Positions 1 to 7,865 of a DNA stretch of 13,117 nucleotides are shown one piece after another; within the stretch, counting starts at the first letter, position 1; the number at the start of each line of letters is the position of its first letter. The stretch covers positions 1 to 13,117 of the forward strand of contig BBBL01000013.1 in assembly GCA_001311545.1 (NCBI GenBank), written 5' to 3'. The notes below the pieces were generated by a model. The model was not told the DNA's origin and made no database searches. It was given only the letters and a program-made list of their open reading frames with translations. Origin of the DNA: Thermus kawarayensis JCM 12314. Lineage in GTDB: Bacteria; Deinococcota; Deinococci; Deinococcales; Thermaceae. The position numbers were made by a program, and so were the translations under genes.

Positions 1-365
1 AATGTCCGAGGCCCGGAAGGGGATCCCCTCCACCTTCCCCTCCACCAGGTCCTCGGCCTCGTAGCGGTCGGGGGAGGGAAAGAACCCCGAGGCCAGGGCC
101 TCCTCCAGCGGGAAGCCCGCCAGGGGCTCGTAGCGGAAGCCCATGGCCTCCACCAGGGGAGCTACCAGGGCCCGTTTGGCCTGGGCCTTGTAGCCGCCGG
201 GAGGATGTAGATCCCCGTGAGGGCCAAGGAGGACAGGAAGAAGAGCGGCCCCCTCCCCGCTTCCCAGAGGAGAGCCCCGAGGGAAAGGACCGCCGTCAGG
301 AGAATGAGGAGGTCTGAGAAGAGGAGGGCCCGCCTCCTCCCGCTTTCCAGAGCCTCGAGCCCCAT
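1..365 (-). CDS. DUF3137 domain membrane protein (partial, one frameshift)
   Basis: The start is ATG at 365-363, only three bases after the LemA stop. The first ~55 residues contain two hydrophobic stretches (LLILLTAVLSLGALLW and FFLSSLALTGIYILP), predicting a membrane anchor. The frame then breaks at about 194-201; one missing base restores a reading that runs off the window. That downstream part carries the DUF3137 pattern: a Tyr-rich region, then SGFFPSPDRYEAEDLVEG and a following GIPFRASD. DUF3137 proteins are of unknown function and are often found next to LemA, as here, which supports the call. The gene is cut by the window edge and its C-terminus is not visible. Family assignment is good; the biochemical role is unknown. 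Confidence 0.75.
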
Positions 366-368
366 CCC

Positions 369-899
369 CTACCCCCGGAAGAGCTCCTCCAGGTCGGGCC
401 TCTCCCGCTCCTCCTCGGGGAGGGTGAAGACGGGCCTGCGCTTCAGGCCCATGGCCCTGGCGAAGAGGAGGAAGGGAACCTGCTCCAGGGCGTTGTTGTA
501 GTCCGTCACCGCCTGGTTGTAGAAGCGCCTGGCGGCGGCGATGGAATCTTCCACTTCGGTGAGGGCGGCCTGGAGCTGGAGGAAGTTCTCGCTCGCCTTG
601 AGGTCGGGGTAGGCCTCGGCCCGGAGGCGGAGGGCGGCGAGGGCCCGGGAGAGCTCCCCCTCGAGGCGGAAGGCCTCCTCCCCCACCGCCCCCTCCAGGC
701 GCTCCCTCAAGGCCACGAGCCTCTCCAGGAGCTCCCGCTCGTGGGCCATGTACCGCTTCACCGCCTCCACCAGGTTGGGGATGAGGTCCCGGCGCTTCTT
801 GAGCTGGACCTCTATGCTTCCGAAGGCGTTCTCCACCTGGTTCTTGCGGGCCACCACGGTATTGTAGGCCCAGGCGAGGAAGAGGAAGAGGACGGCCAA
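369..899 (-). CDS. lemA: LemA family protein
   Basis: The open frame gives 176 residues and matches LemA along its length: YNTVVARKNQVENAFGSIEV, then QLKKRRDLIPNLVEAVKRYM, AYPDLKASENF and RRFYNQAVTDYN. LemA proteins have one N-terminal membrane segment and a helical-bundle domain; their function is poorly defined. The open frame starts at TTG 899, but there is no Shine-Dalgarno there and the hydrophobic segment continues upstream in the same frame (ELFALLFLAVLFLFLAWAY). A better start is ATG 922-920, with GGAAG at 935-931 eight bases before it. Joining that ATG to the frame needs one extra base near 917-921 (for example ATGGAG instead of ATGAG). It forms a two-gene unit with the DUF3137 gene and is unrelated to the defence-like genes to its right. 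Confidence 0.92.
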   Translation of the reverse strand: MAVLFLFLAWAYNTVVARKNQVENAFGSIEVQLKKRRDLIPNLVEAVKRYMAHERELLERLVALRERLEGAVGEEAFRLEGELSRALAALRLRAEAYPDLKASENFLQLQAALTEVEDSIAAARRFYNQAVTDYNNALEQVPFLLFARAMGLKRRPVFTLPEEERERPDLEELFRG

Positions 900-941
900 A
901 AAGAGAAGGGCAAACAGCTCATGGTCTTTACTTCCATGCTT

Positions 942-947
942 ACTATA
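942..947 (-). promoter_or_regulatory. -10 element upstream of lemA
   Basis: Read on the minus strand this is TATAGT, five of six matches to the bacterial -10 consensus, in a locally AT-rich stretch. The -35 region is weak: TTATCA lies 19 bases upstream, and a 17-base spacing gives only ATCAAC. A start of transcription near 935 would leave a leader of about a dozen bases that contains the GGAAG ribosome site and the ATG at 922. It indicates that lemA and the DUF3137 gene form their own transcription unit. Confidence 0.45.
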
Positions 948-995
948 CCTAGAAGCGAGGGCGAGTTGATAAGAAATCCCCCTGATCCATGTCCC

Positions 996-1128
996 TCAGC
1001 ATCCTCCCGGCCACCAGTGAAAGAGGGTATGGCTCCGAATCAGGCCCGGCTGGGTCTGCAGGTAGGCGCAATGGGCCTCCACCTCTTCCCAAAACTCCTC
1101 CTCCGAATCCGGGCCCTGCCCCGGAAGC
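996..1128 (-). CDS. Possible short coding tail after the DUF499 gene
   Basis: Immediately after the DUF499 stop, a shifted frame stays open for about 44 codons to a TGA at 998-996. It has protein-like content (for example SEEEFWEEVEAHCAYLQTQ, then LFHWW) and good codon bias. No ATG, GTG or TTG is available in this frame near the gene junction. Removing one base at about 1129-1134 joins it directly to the end of the DUF499 protein. It is therefore either a C-terminal extension of DUF499 cut off by an indel, or the remnant of another gene. I do not recognise the sequence. The stretch between this tail and the lemA promoter holds nothing else I can see. Confidence 0.3.
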
Positions 1129-3820
1129 TTAACGTTCCTCCAGCACTTCGCCCCCCAGTTGCTTGAGCGTTTCCCGCACCTTGTTCTCTAGAGTGGCTTG
1201 GGAGATCCCCCTTGAAGAGCGAGCCCTAAGGTCTATCAGAAGCTCTATCTCGGCACCTTCCCCCTGCAAGGGGATCAACACCCCGCGCAGGAAGTCGGAA
1301 AGCCTGTTCCAGGGGAGGCGGACCTTGAGCGCATAATCCCGCACCCGTTCCGCTTCATCGCCCATGTCCACAAGGGAGTCCCCGGTAGCCCTCGTTCCAG
1401 AAGTCCCTACGGTGTATGTCCCCGCGTCAGAAGCGCTCCCGAGCGAAGAAGCGCCCTCGGCGCCACCCCCAGCCGCGTTGGGCGTTCCACCAGAAGGAAG
1501 GGCCTCCTTGCGGACGAGGACCGCATCCTCCCAAGCGACCCCGAGCACGGCTCCTGGAAATGGTGGCGCCCGCCCACCCGCAGGCCAAACGTCCCCTCCT
1601 CTACCCCCTTCCGCACTGCCTCCTCGAGGACCTCCCAACCCTTCAGGACCGGAAGGTGGGGGTAGCGCAGGAAAGCCTCGTACACCTCCGAGAGGGGCTT
1701 CTCCATTTCTCCCTGGGCCAGGCCGAAAGCAGGTGCCGGGGGGCGATGCGTTCCAGGAGGAGTTCCCGGGCCTTCAGGTAGTCGTAGACCCGCTTGGCAG
1801 GGTGGCTGCCTCCCCCACGGTGGGGATGCCCATGTCGTAGGTTTCCGGCCCCTGCCGCCCGGGCTTCGTCAAGCGGCGGTACGCATGAGGAGCTTCTGGG
1901 TGAGCCCCCCATCGGCATCCCGAAGGAGCTCGTCCAGGCGGCGGCGGTTCTCCTCGGAAAGCTGAGCGTAAAGGGTGCGGTCGTCGCGGACGGACCGCAG
2001 GGCTAGGTAGCGCCGCACCGAGCGGTGAAGGTCCCCTAGGCTGTTGGGGTCGGGCGAGAGGAGGAAGAGGGTGTTCCTGTAGGTGCGGAAGGTGGTGCCC
2101 GCCTTCTCCAGAAGCTCCTCGGCGAGCCCCCCGGAGCTCCGGGAGGACGGCGAGCTTGAGCTCCTTGGTATCGGGCACGTCCTCCGGGGAATGGGGCTCG
2201 AGGTAGACCCTAAGCTCCCGCCCGGCAAGCCTCTCAAGCCGCTCCCTTAGCGCCTGCCTGACGTGTTCGGGGTCAACGGCGCTCTCGCGCTCCACCACGA
2301 TGCGGTTGAGGTTGGGCTGGCTGGAGAAGTAGTAAAGACCGGAGGCCTCGTGCAGGTACCAGAGGAGGTCCCGCAGGCGCTAGGGTGTCACCCACCAGGG
2401 GGGGCGGAACCTCGGGGTGCAGGGAGGCGAGCCGGAGCTCAGCGGGGCCTGCCCCCTTGCGCTCGCCGCCGCTGAAGGAATAGAGGAAGATGGCCGTGGC
2501 GAGCCCAGAGGCCACCTGGAAGCGGGCGTACTCCGAGCCCATCTCCCGGTCCAGGCGCTGGGCCTTGGCCTCCCCCTGCGGGTCGGCGATGTCGGCGGCG
2601 ATCACGCTGTCAAACTCGCTTCCGATGTGCTTCACCAGCTCTCGCCGGACGCTCGGGTTCGCCAGGTTGACGTGGGCCGGGTGGATCAGGGGGGCCGGGT
2701 GTTGGCGGCCGTAGAGGTCGGCCACGATCTCCGCCAAAAGGCGCAGCACCCCCCGCGTCCGCTGGAAGGTGGGGAGGGTTCCCCACCGCTCGTAGAGCGC
2801 GTCTATGAGCTCGGGATGGAAGGGGTAGGCCCTTCGCAGGCGCTCGCGGTAGGCCGGGTCGCGGGCCTCGTCGGGCACCTCGGCCCCCAGGCGGCGATAG
2901 AGCTCAAAGTAGCCCTCGGCCACCCTCCGGACCGCCTCCTCATCCCGGATTCCCTCAAAGAGGCGCGTGCGGATGACGTCGTAGATCTCCCAGCTTGACG
3001 CTCGTAGACCGCTCCAACCGCCCGGCGATCCGCTGGAGCTGGAGGAGGGCCCGCTCCCCCTCCTCGCCGTAGGGGGCGCTGGAGGGAATGGTCATGACCA
3101 GGGCCACCCGGGGCGCCACCTTGACCGCCTCGGTGAGCTCCTGGAAGAAGGCGAGCACCTGGGTCTGGTAGGCCCGCCCCCCCTCGAGGCTCCCCCCGCC
3201 CTGTGCAGGGCCTGGGGGTCCACGGTGCGGGCCACGTACTCCGCCACCTCGTCCATGAGGATGAGGACCGGGCCGCCCACCACCCTGAAGAGCTCGTGCA
3301 ACTTCTCCTTGCCAGGGGCCTTCTGGCTTTGTCATGCTCTTCTAAAAGGCCGTAGTGGCCGAGCTGGGAGGCGAGTTCCCCCCAAGGGGTGCGGCCCTTC
3401 AGGGGGTCTGCGGCGGTGCCTACGAAGACGGCCACCTGGGCCTCCGGGATCTCCTCCACGCCCGCCTCCTCGAGGACCCGGGCGTAGAGCTCCGTCCCCC
3501 TCGCCTCCCCGCTCGAGCGGAAGAGGTGGTAGAGGGCCACGAGGCTGTGGGTCTTCCCCCCGCCGAAGGGGGTCTGGATCTGGACCACGGGCTCGCCCCC
3601 CTTCTCCCCGGAAAGCCGCCGCACCATGGCCCCGAGGAGCCTGACCATCCCCTCGGTGGGGTAGGTCTTGCGGAAGAAGGTCGGGGGGGTCGCGGTACTC
3701 CAGGGGCCCGCGGCCCGCCTGCACATCGGCCAGGTCCGCCGCGAAGGCGGACTCGTCAAACCTGCCCCGGCGGATGTCCTCGTGGGGCACTGCCACTTCT
3801 CGCCACGCCGGAAGCGCCAT
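1129..3820 (-). CDS. DUF499 family P-loop ATPase (about 11 frame breaks)
   Basis: Reconstructed span of about 900 residues. ATG 3820-3818 follows a strong GGAGGGAG ribosome site that overlaps the hepT stop region. Near residue 85 is a Walker A, TPFGGGKTHSL (about 3570-3541), preceded by FFRKTYPTEGMVRLL. A Walker B, LILMDEVAEYVA, lies near 3262-3227. Further DUF499-like segments are EIYDVIRTRLFEGIR (about 2990), YPFHPELIDALYERWGTLP, TYRNTLFLLSPD (about 2070) and the C-terminal RLPWNRLSDFLRGVLIPL (about 1320). A Gly/Ser/Thr-rich linker (about 1500-1385) precedes the last domain. Breaks fall near 3683-3689 (G7 run), 3318-3335, 3192-3197 (C6), 3009-3011, 2989-2991, 2379-2383, 2127-2132 (C6), 1884-1890, 1797-1800, 1738-1743 (G6) and 1569-1571. 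DUF499 ATPases occur in predicted defence loci and have been compared with the PglY/BrxC ATPases of BREX. The ATPase role follows from the motifs; the partner and substrate are unknown. Confidence 0.85.
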
Positions 3821-3832
3821 TATGCTCCCTCC

Positions 3833-4216
3833 TCACTTTCTCCCTCGGTCCTTCTTAGGCTCGGGACGCTCCCTCGCTCTTTCCTCGGCAAGCACCTTCT
3901 CAATCCGCGGGAGCAGCGCAGGGACGTCCTCTTGGACCGTCCTCCAGACGATTTCAAGGTCCACGCCGTGGTATTCGTGGATGAGCTTGTCCCGCATCCC
4001 CGCAACGTCTCGCCAGGGGATGTCGGAATGCCTGGCCCGAACGCCCCGCGGAATCCTCTTGGCGGCCTCGCCCAATACCTCCAGCGAGCGGAGGACCGCG
4101 TTGATCGTCTTGCGGTCTCGCAGGAACTCCTCAAAGGTCATCCCGCGGGTGAAGTCCAGCACTTCCAGGGCGGAGGCCTGCATATCTTCCAGATAGTCCA
4201 AGAGGGTGCGCCTCAT
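3833..4216 (-). CDS. hepT: HepT-like toxin (DUF86)
   Basis: An intact 127-residue frame, one of the few unbroken genes here. It carries the HepT/DUF86 signature R-x4-H-x-Y as R75-DKLI-H80-E-Y82, inside GMRDKLIHEYHGVD. Members of this family are HEPN-type RNases or toxins that are silenced when the partner nucleotidyltransferase AMPylates the tyrosine of this motif. The ATG at 4216-4214 overlaps the TGA of the preceding mntA gene (ATGA), so the two are translationally coupled antitoxin-first. The C-terminal tail (RARERPEPKKDRGRK) is charged and probably disordered. The stop lies 12 bases before the DUF499 start, with that gene's ribosome site in between, so this pair sits inside the larger operon. 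The key residues are all present and the toxin should be active if expressed. Confidence 0.92.
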   Translation of the reverse strand: MRRTLLDYLEDMQASALEVLDFTRGMTFEEFLRDRKTINAVLRSLEVLGEAAKRIPRGVRARHSDIPWRDVAGMRDKLIHEYHGVDLEIVWRTVQEDVPALLPRIEKVLAEERARERPEPKKDRGRK

Positions 4217-4534
4217 ACCTCGATAATCTCCTCGAGGACCCGCCTGCCGATGTGAGGCTTTAGGGCATTTGGCGTGACCAGTTCAACCTTCACGCCCAAA
4301 AGCTCGCTCAAGTGGCGCTCAAGCTCGACAAACTTGAGCAGCCCCGGAGGGGGGAGAACTCCACCAGAAGGTCCAAATCGCTCTCGGGCGTGGCCTCCCC
4401 CCGGGCGTAAGAGCCGAAGACGGCGATTCGCCGCACACCGTATCGGGCCGCCAGCTCCGCCTTGTGCGCTCCAAGATCCGGCAAATCTCCGCCAGTGTCT
4501 TCGGCTGCCCTTTCCCCTTGACCTTCGTTGCCAT
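4213..4534 (-). CDS. mntA: MntA-like minimal nucleotidyltransferase antitoxin (two frame breaks)
   Basis: Reconstructed length is about 107 residues. ATG 4534-4532 has GGGAG upstream and begins MATKVKGKGQ. The catalytic motif of minimal nucleotidyltransferases, G-S-x10-D-x-D, is intact as GSYARGEATPESDLD at 4415-4371, followed by LLVEFSP. The C-terminal half (FVELERHLSELLGVKVELVT, then HIGRRVLEEIIEV) is typical of MNT proteins paired with HepT. Two missing bases break the frame, at about 4468-4472 and in the G6 run at 4349-4354. The enzyme is expected to AMPylate the tyrosine of its HepT partner. Its TGA overlaps the hepT ATG by ATGA. No promoter is visible in the 58 bases separating it from the methylase stop, so it is probably cotranscribed. 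Confidence 0.9.
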
Positions 4535-4592
4535 GGCGACTCCCGTTTTCCACTCATCTCAATCCTAGCGGTTCCAAGCCCGCATCGCCATC

Positions 4593-7377
4593 TCAGTCCT
4601 GCTCGGACTCAAAGAGGCCCCCCTGGCCGGGGGACCTGCCGCCCGTAGCGTCCCGCCAGCCGTAGAGGAGCCCCTGCAGGAGCTGTTTCTCCTTGTCCCC
4701 ATTGGGGAGCACATCGGCTACTGCCTGGGCCACCTTGCGCAAAGCGCCATGGGGGAAGGGGCTTCCGCTTAGGAGCTTCTCCAGGCCCCGTTGGTCGCCC
4801 TTCTCCCAGAGGAGGACCGCTCTGTGGAGCACGTCCACCATGTTCTCAAGGTACGCTTGCGCGTGACCCTGGCGGTCCCGCTCCAGAAAGCCCCGGCCCC
4901 GCTCCTTGGGGCCCAGGACCCAGACGAGCCCCTTTTGCCTCTGGACGAAGCCCCGGCCGTCCCAGTACTCGGAAAGCTCTATGCCCACGCTCTGGGCGAG
5001 CTTCCTCGCCTCGTCAAAGGGAATCCGGGCGTGGTTGTAGGCGAAGCGCCAGAGGACGTAGAAGCGGGCGGCCAGGTCAACCCCCCCGAGCTCGCTCTCC
5101 TCCAAGATCCGCTCCAGGGCGAACTCGGCCACCACCTTGCGCACGTACTCCAGAAGCTCACCCACCGTCACCTCTTCCCCAGAGAGCTTCTCCACCCGGG
5201 CGTACTTCCCGAAGGCCTCCACGGCGGGGCCGATGGCGCTCATGAAGAAGTCCGCCCCCCGTATGCCCTCGTCCCAGAACTGGGCGAGCTTCTCCCGCAC
5301 CCGTGCCTCAATCTCCCGCTGCACCTCGGGGTAGAGGCCCACCTCGTCCGTGGTCCGCTTGCGGCAGACCATGTAGATGGAGGAAGCCAGCGCCGCCGAC
5401 TCCTGGGCCCTCAGGCGGGACTGCATCTCGGTATGAATAGGCCAGGAGGCGGTCATGTAGAGGCCAGCCTTCAAAAGCGCTTGGAGGATCGCCTCCCAGG
5501 CTCGGTGGTCTTGTGGGCGAAGACAACGACGGCGATGCCGTCGTCTTTGAGCACCCGGTGGATCTCCCGGAAGGCTGGGTAAGCCCCTCTTCAAAGCGCT
5601 TCTTGGCCGCCTCCATGTTGCCCGCCTTGCTGGCATCGGCCACGAGTTCCTCTGACTTGGGCGTCAAAGGCGTAGCAAAAAGCTCCGGGTAGAGTCCCCC
5701 TATGGTGCGCTTGAGCCAGACGTAGAAGAAGTCTGAGAGGTCCGAATAGGGCACGCTATCGTAGTAAGCGGGTCGGTGAAGACAGCGTCAAAGTGGGCGT
5801 TGGGGAAGGGAAGGGAGGTGGCGGAGGTGTGTAGCGCTCGGCCAATTCTTGAATAACCAGCAGAATAAGAGCGATGCTGTACCACTCGAAGCAAATAATC
5901 CATTGAGTCCCGCCAGTTGCCGGTAGACTCGCTTAAGGGATTTATTTCAATATAATCCCAAACCATGGGCAAAGCTTGTCTACCGAACGTGTGCGCTACC
6001 AGCTCTTTTGGAGTATGCCAAACACAAATCGTGGAATTATAATCCGCTAACCTGTCAACAGCAAGCCCCAAATACGTCCCCACCGCCTTCGCAAACTCCG
6101 GCTCCCCGCCTTCTTCCAGCATCCTGGCGTGAGCCCGGCGGACCTTCTCGGCGAAGGTGACGAGCGCCAGCTTCTGCCTGGGGTTGAAGAGGTCGCCCCA
6201 GCGGGTGAGGCCGTACCGTTGCACGCGGAAGCCAAGGGTTTCCTTCGGAGGTAGCGGCTCATCCGGCACCGGGTCCATCCCCCACTCGGCCCAAAGCTCC
6301 TGGCGCTTGGCCTCGAGCGCCTCCCGGGCAGCGCGGAAGGCCTCCAGGTCCCGCTCGGTGCTCAAGCGGTAGCGCTTGCCCGGGGTGCCGGGTCTGTGGA
6401 GGACCACGGCCACCATCCGCTCGCCCGCCTTGCCCTCGCGGAAGAGCCTGCGGGTGGTGTTGTCGTTGATGGTGCCGCCGCAGAGAGGGCAACGGACGTT
6501 AGCCCGGGAGACGGTGCCCTCCTCGGGGTCAAAATCTATGGCGCTTCCCTCCACGATGGCGAAGTCCACCCGCTTGGCCTCAAGGTTGGGCATCATCTTG
6601 AGGGCCACCCGCTTGTTCGCCTTCTTGGCGAGCCAGGTCTGGCGCATGAGGGGGATCTCGGCGCCGCAGGCGGGGTTCTGGCAGGGAAGGGTCCGGGCCA
6701 GATGTAGCCCACCGGGATGGAGCCGTCCTCGTCCTTGGGATAGAAGCGCTCGAGCTCCTTGCGGGCCTCCTCCAGCACCCACTCGCCCCAGGCCCTCACC
6801 CCCTCCACGAGGGGCGAGGCCTCCCTTCGGGAAACATCGGTCGGCCCCAAAGGGGTGAGGATCGCCTGTCGCCCCTCCTCCTTCCCCCGACCGGGCGGCA
6901 GGGGGACGGAGGGGACGGAGCCCGGCCGCCCGAACCTCTGCGGGTACTCCAGCACCGCCTTATTGAGGAGCACGGCCACGGGGTTGTAGTCCACGGCGTA
7001 GGTCTCGCAGCGAGGCGCAGGGCCTCCAGGGGAATGGCCCCACCCCCGGCGAAGGGTCCAGCACCCTGGGGGGCCTGCCGCCATGGGCCTCGAGGATGAG
7101 TGCGGGCCTTCTCGAGGTCCCGGTTCTCCCCCTGGATGGCCTCCCAGGGGGCGAGGCGCTTCACCAGACCCAAAAACTCCTGCCTGCGCCGGGGGTCGTC
7201 CGGGAGCAGGGCCGCCAGGGCCGTGGCCCTCGAGGCGGCCAAGGGCCTGCGGGCCCACCAGATGTGGAGGGTGGAGATGTGGCCGTGGCGGATGTTCTTC
7301 TCGCGAACGGAGTGCTCGGAAACCTCCCGCAAGGGGAAGTCCACCTCAATGAGCCGGGGAGCATCGGGTTTAGCCAT
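4593..7377 (-). CDS. DUF1156 adenine-specific DNA methyltransferase (about 7 frame breaks)
   Basis: Reconstructed length is about 928 residues. ATG 7377-7375 begins [20 protein letters not shown] and is followed by the DUF1156 hallmark [19 protein letters not shown]. The SAM-binding motif [15 protein letters not shown], is at about 7058-7017. A zinc-ribbon-like module (C-x4-C at 6683-6666, C-x2-C near 6491-6480) follows. The catalytic motif IV reads [13 protein letters not shown] after repair at 5768-5770. Motif order I, long insert, then IV resembles the alpha group of N6-adenine or N4-cytosine methylases. After the Rossmann part ([18 protein letters not shown]) comes a long C-terminal region ending in FESEQD. 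Breaks lie near 7100-7105, 7054-7056, 7010-7012, 6697-6700, 5768-5770, 5573-5576 and 5499-5501. It is probably the modification component of the locus; target sequence unknown. A low-GC tract lies inside it at about 5830-6060. Confidence 0.9.
5830..6060. other. Low-GC tract inside the methylase gene
   Basis: By hand count, positions 5821-6060 are about 46 percent G+C (31, 31, 26 and 23 per successive 60 bases), while the surrounding methylase sequence is far richer. The reading frame is open through it and encodes residues from about [16 protein letters not shown] to [14 protein letters not shown]. It uses A/T-ending codons that neighbouring segments avoid. It lies just before the catalytic DPPY motif. 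It may be a segment acquired by recombination from a lower-GC homologue. Confidence 0.6.
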
Positions 7378-7805
7378 CTTCAAAGCCTCCTTCAAAGAAG
7401 CGATCCGATGGGGCAGGCCCACCGGGGTCTTTGGCCCTAGGTGCCTGATCTGCCCGTCTCCGCCCACGAAGAGGACGTGAATCCCTAGGCGTGCGAGGGG
7501 CGGGTGGACCTTTTGCGCAAGGCTACGGAACCCACGGGTGTTGGGCAGGGCAATGACGCACACCGAGGAACCATCGTAGAGGGAGAGGATCTGCAAGAGG
7601 GCCTCGCCCAAAGCCATGCGCCGCTGGGCCCCCTCGTGGCCGCCAAGCCGTTCGCCCTTGGCCTCCACGTAGAGCTTACGCCCAGAAACGGGGAACTGGG
7701 CCTCGATGTCAACGCCGCGCTCGTTGCCGTAGCGCACCGTCAGGTTCATGAACCCTCCGCCTGGAGCTTCTGGGCCAGGAGCTGCTTGACTTCCCGTTCA
7801 CGCAT
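7378..7805 (-). CDS. Small PD-(D/E)XK nuclease-like protein, in frame with the methylase
   Basis: About 143 residues upstream of the methylase start. ATG 7805-7803 begins MREREVKQLLAQKLQAEGF, a helical opening typical of small restriction-fold nucleases. One missing G near 7745-7751 joins it to the main frame (NLTVRYGNERGVDIEAQF). The motif GVDIEA, then KLYVEAKGE (D at about 7710, E and K at about 7665-7657) fits the D...ExK core of PD-(D/E)XK enzymes. The remainder (QILSLYDGSSVCVIALPNT, IHVLFVGGDGQIRHLGP) has the alternating strand and helix pattern of that fold. As written, the frame has no stop before the methylase ATG, so this could be an N-terminal domain of a fused protein. A strong internal ribosome site at 7392-7386 argues for at least some separate translation. 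The fold assignment rests on motif inspection only. Confidence 0.6.
7386..7392 (-). promoter_or_regulatory. Ribosome binding site for the DUF1156 methylase
   Basis: AAGGAGG on the minus strand, eight bases before ATG 7377. This is close to a perfect anti-Shine-Dalgarno match. It lies inside the open frame of the upstream nuclease-like gene and decides the methylase start, since DUF1156 proteins normally begin just before the RLIEV-FPL segment. Confidence 0.7.
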
Positions 7806-7865
7806 TCAAGTTGTCTTTTCCGCGTTAAAATACACATTGTTCATTTGTAACACATACTCTGCGTT
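7806..7865 (-). promoter_or_regulatory. AT-rich intergenic gap, possible promoter
   Basis: A 60-base gap between the AlbA_2/winged-helix gene and the nuclease-methylase unit, clearly AT-rich compared with the genes around it. On the minus strand it contains TTACAA (7850-7845) and TATTTT (7832-7827). They are only 12 bases apart, so they do not make one good sigma-70-type promoter. A second promoter for the nuclease-methylase part of the island is plausible here, and the winged-helix protein encoded just upstream could act on it. No clean palindromic operator is visible. Confidence 0.3.

Noticed and set aside
2417..2998. Plus-strand open frame opposite the DUF499 gene
   Set aside because: Antisense shadow of a conserved DUF499 segment; no ribosome site or family match.
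1129..3820. Calling the DUF499 gene a pseudogene
   Set aside because: All breaks are single-base, mostly in homopolymers; motifs and codon bias are intact and flanking non-defence genes show the same errors. Sequence error is the simpler reading, though not proven.
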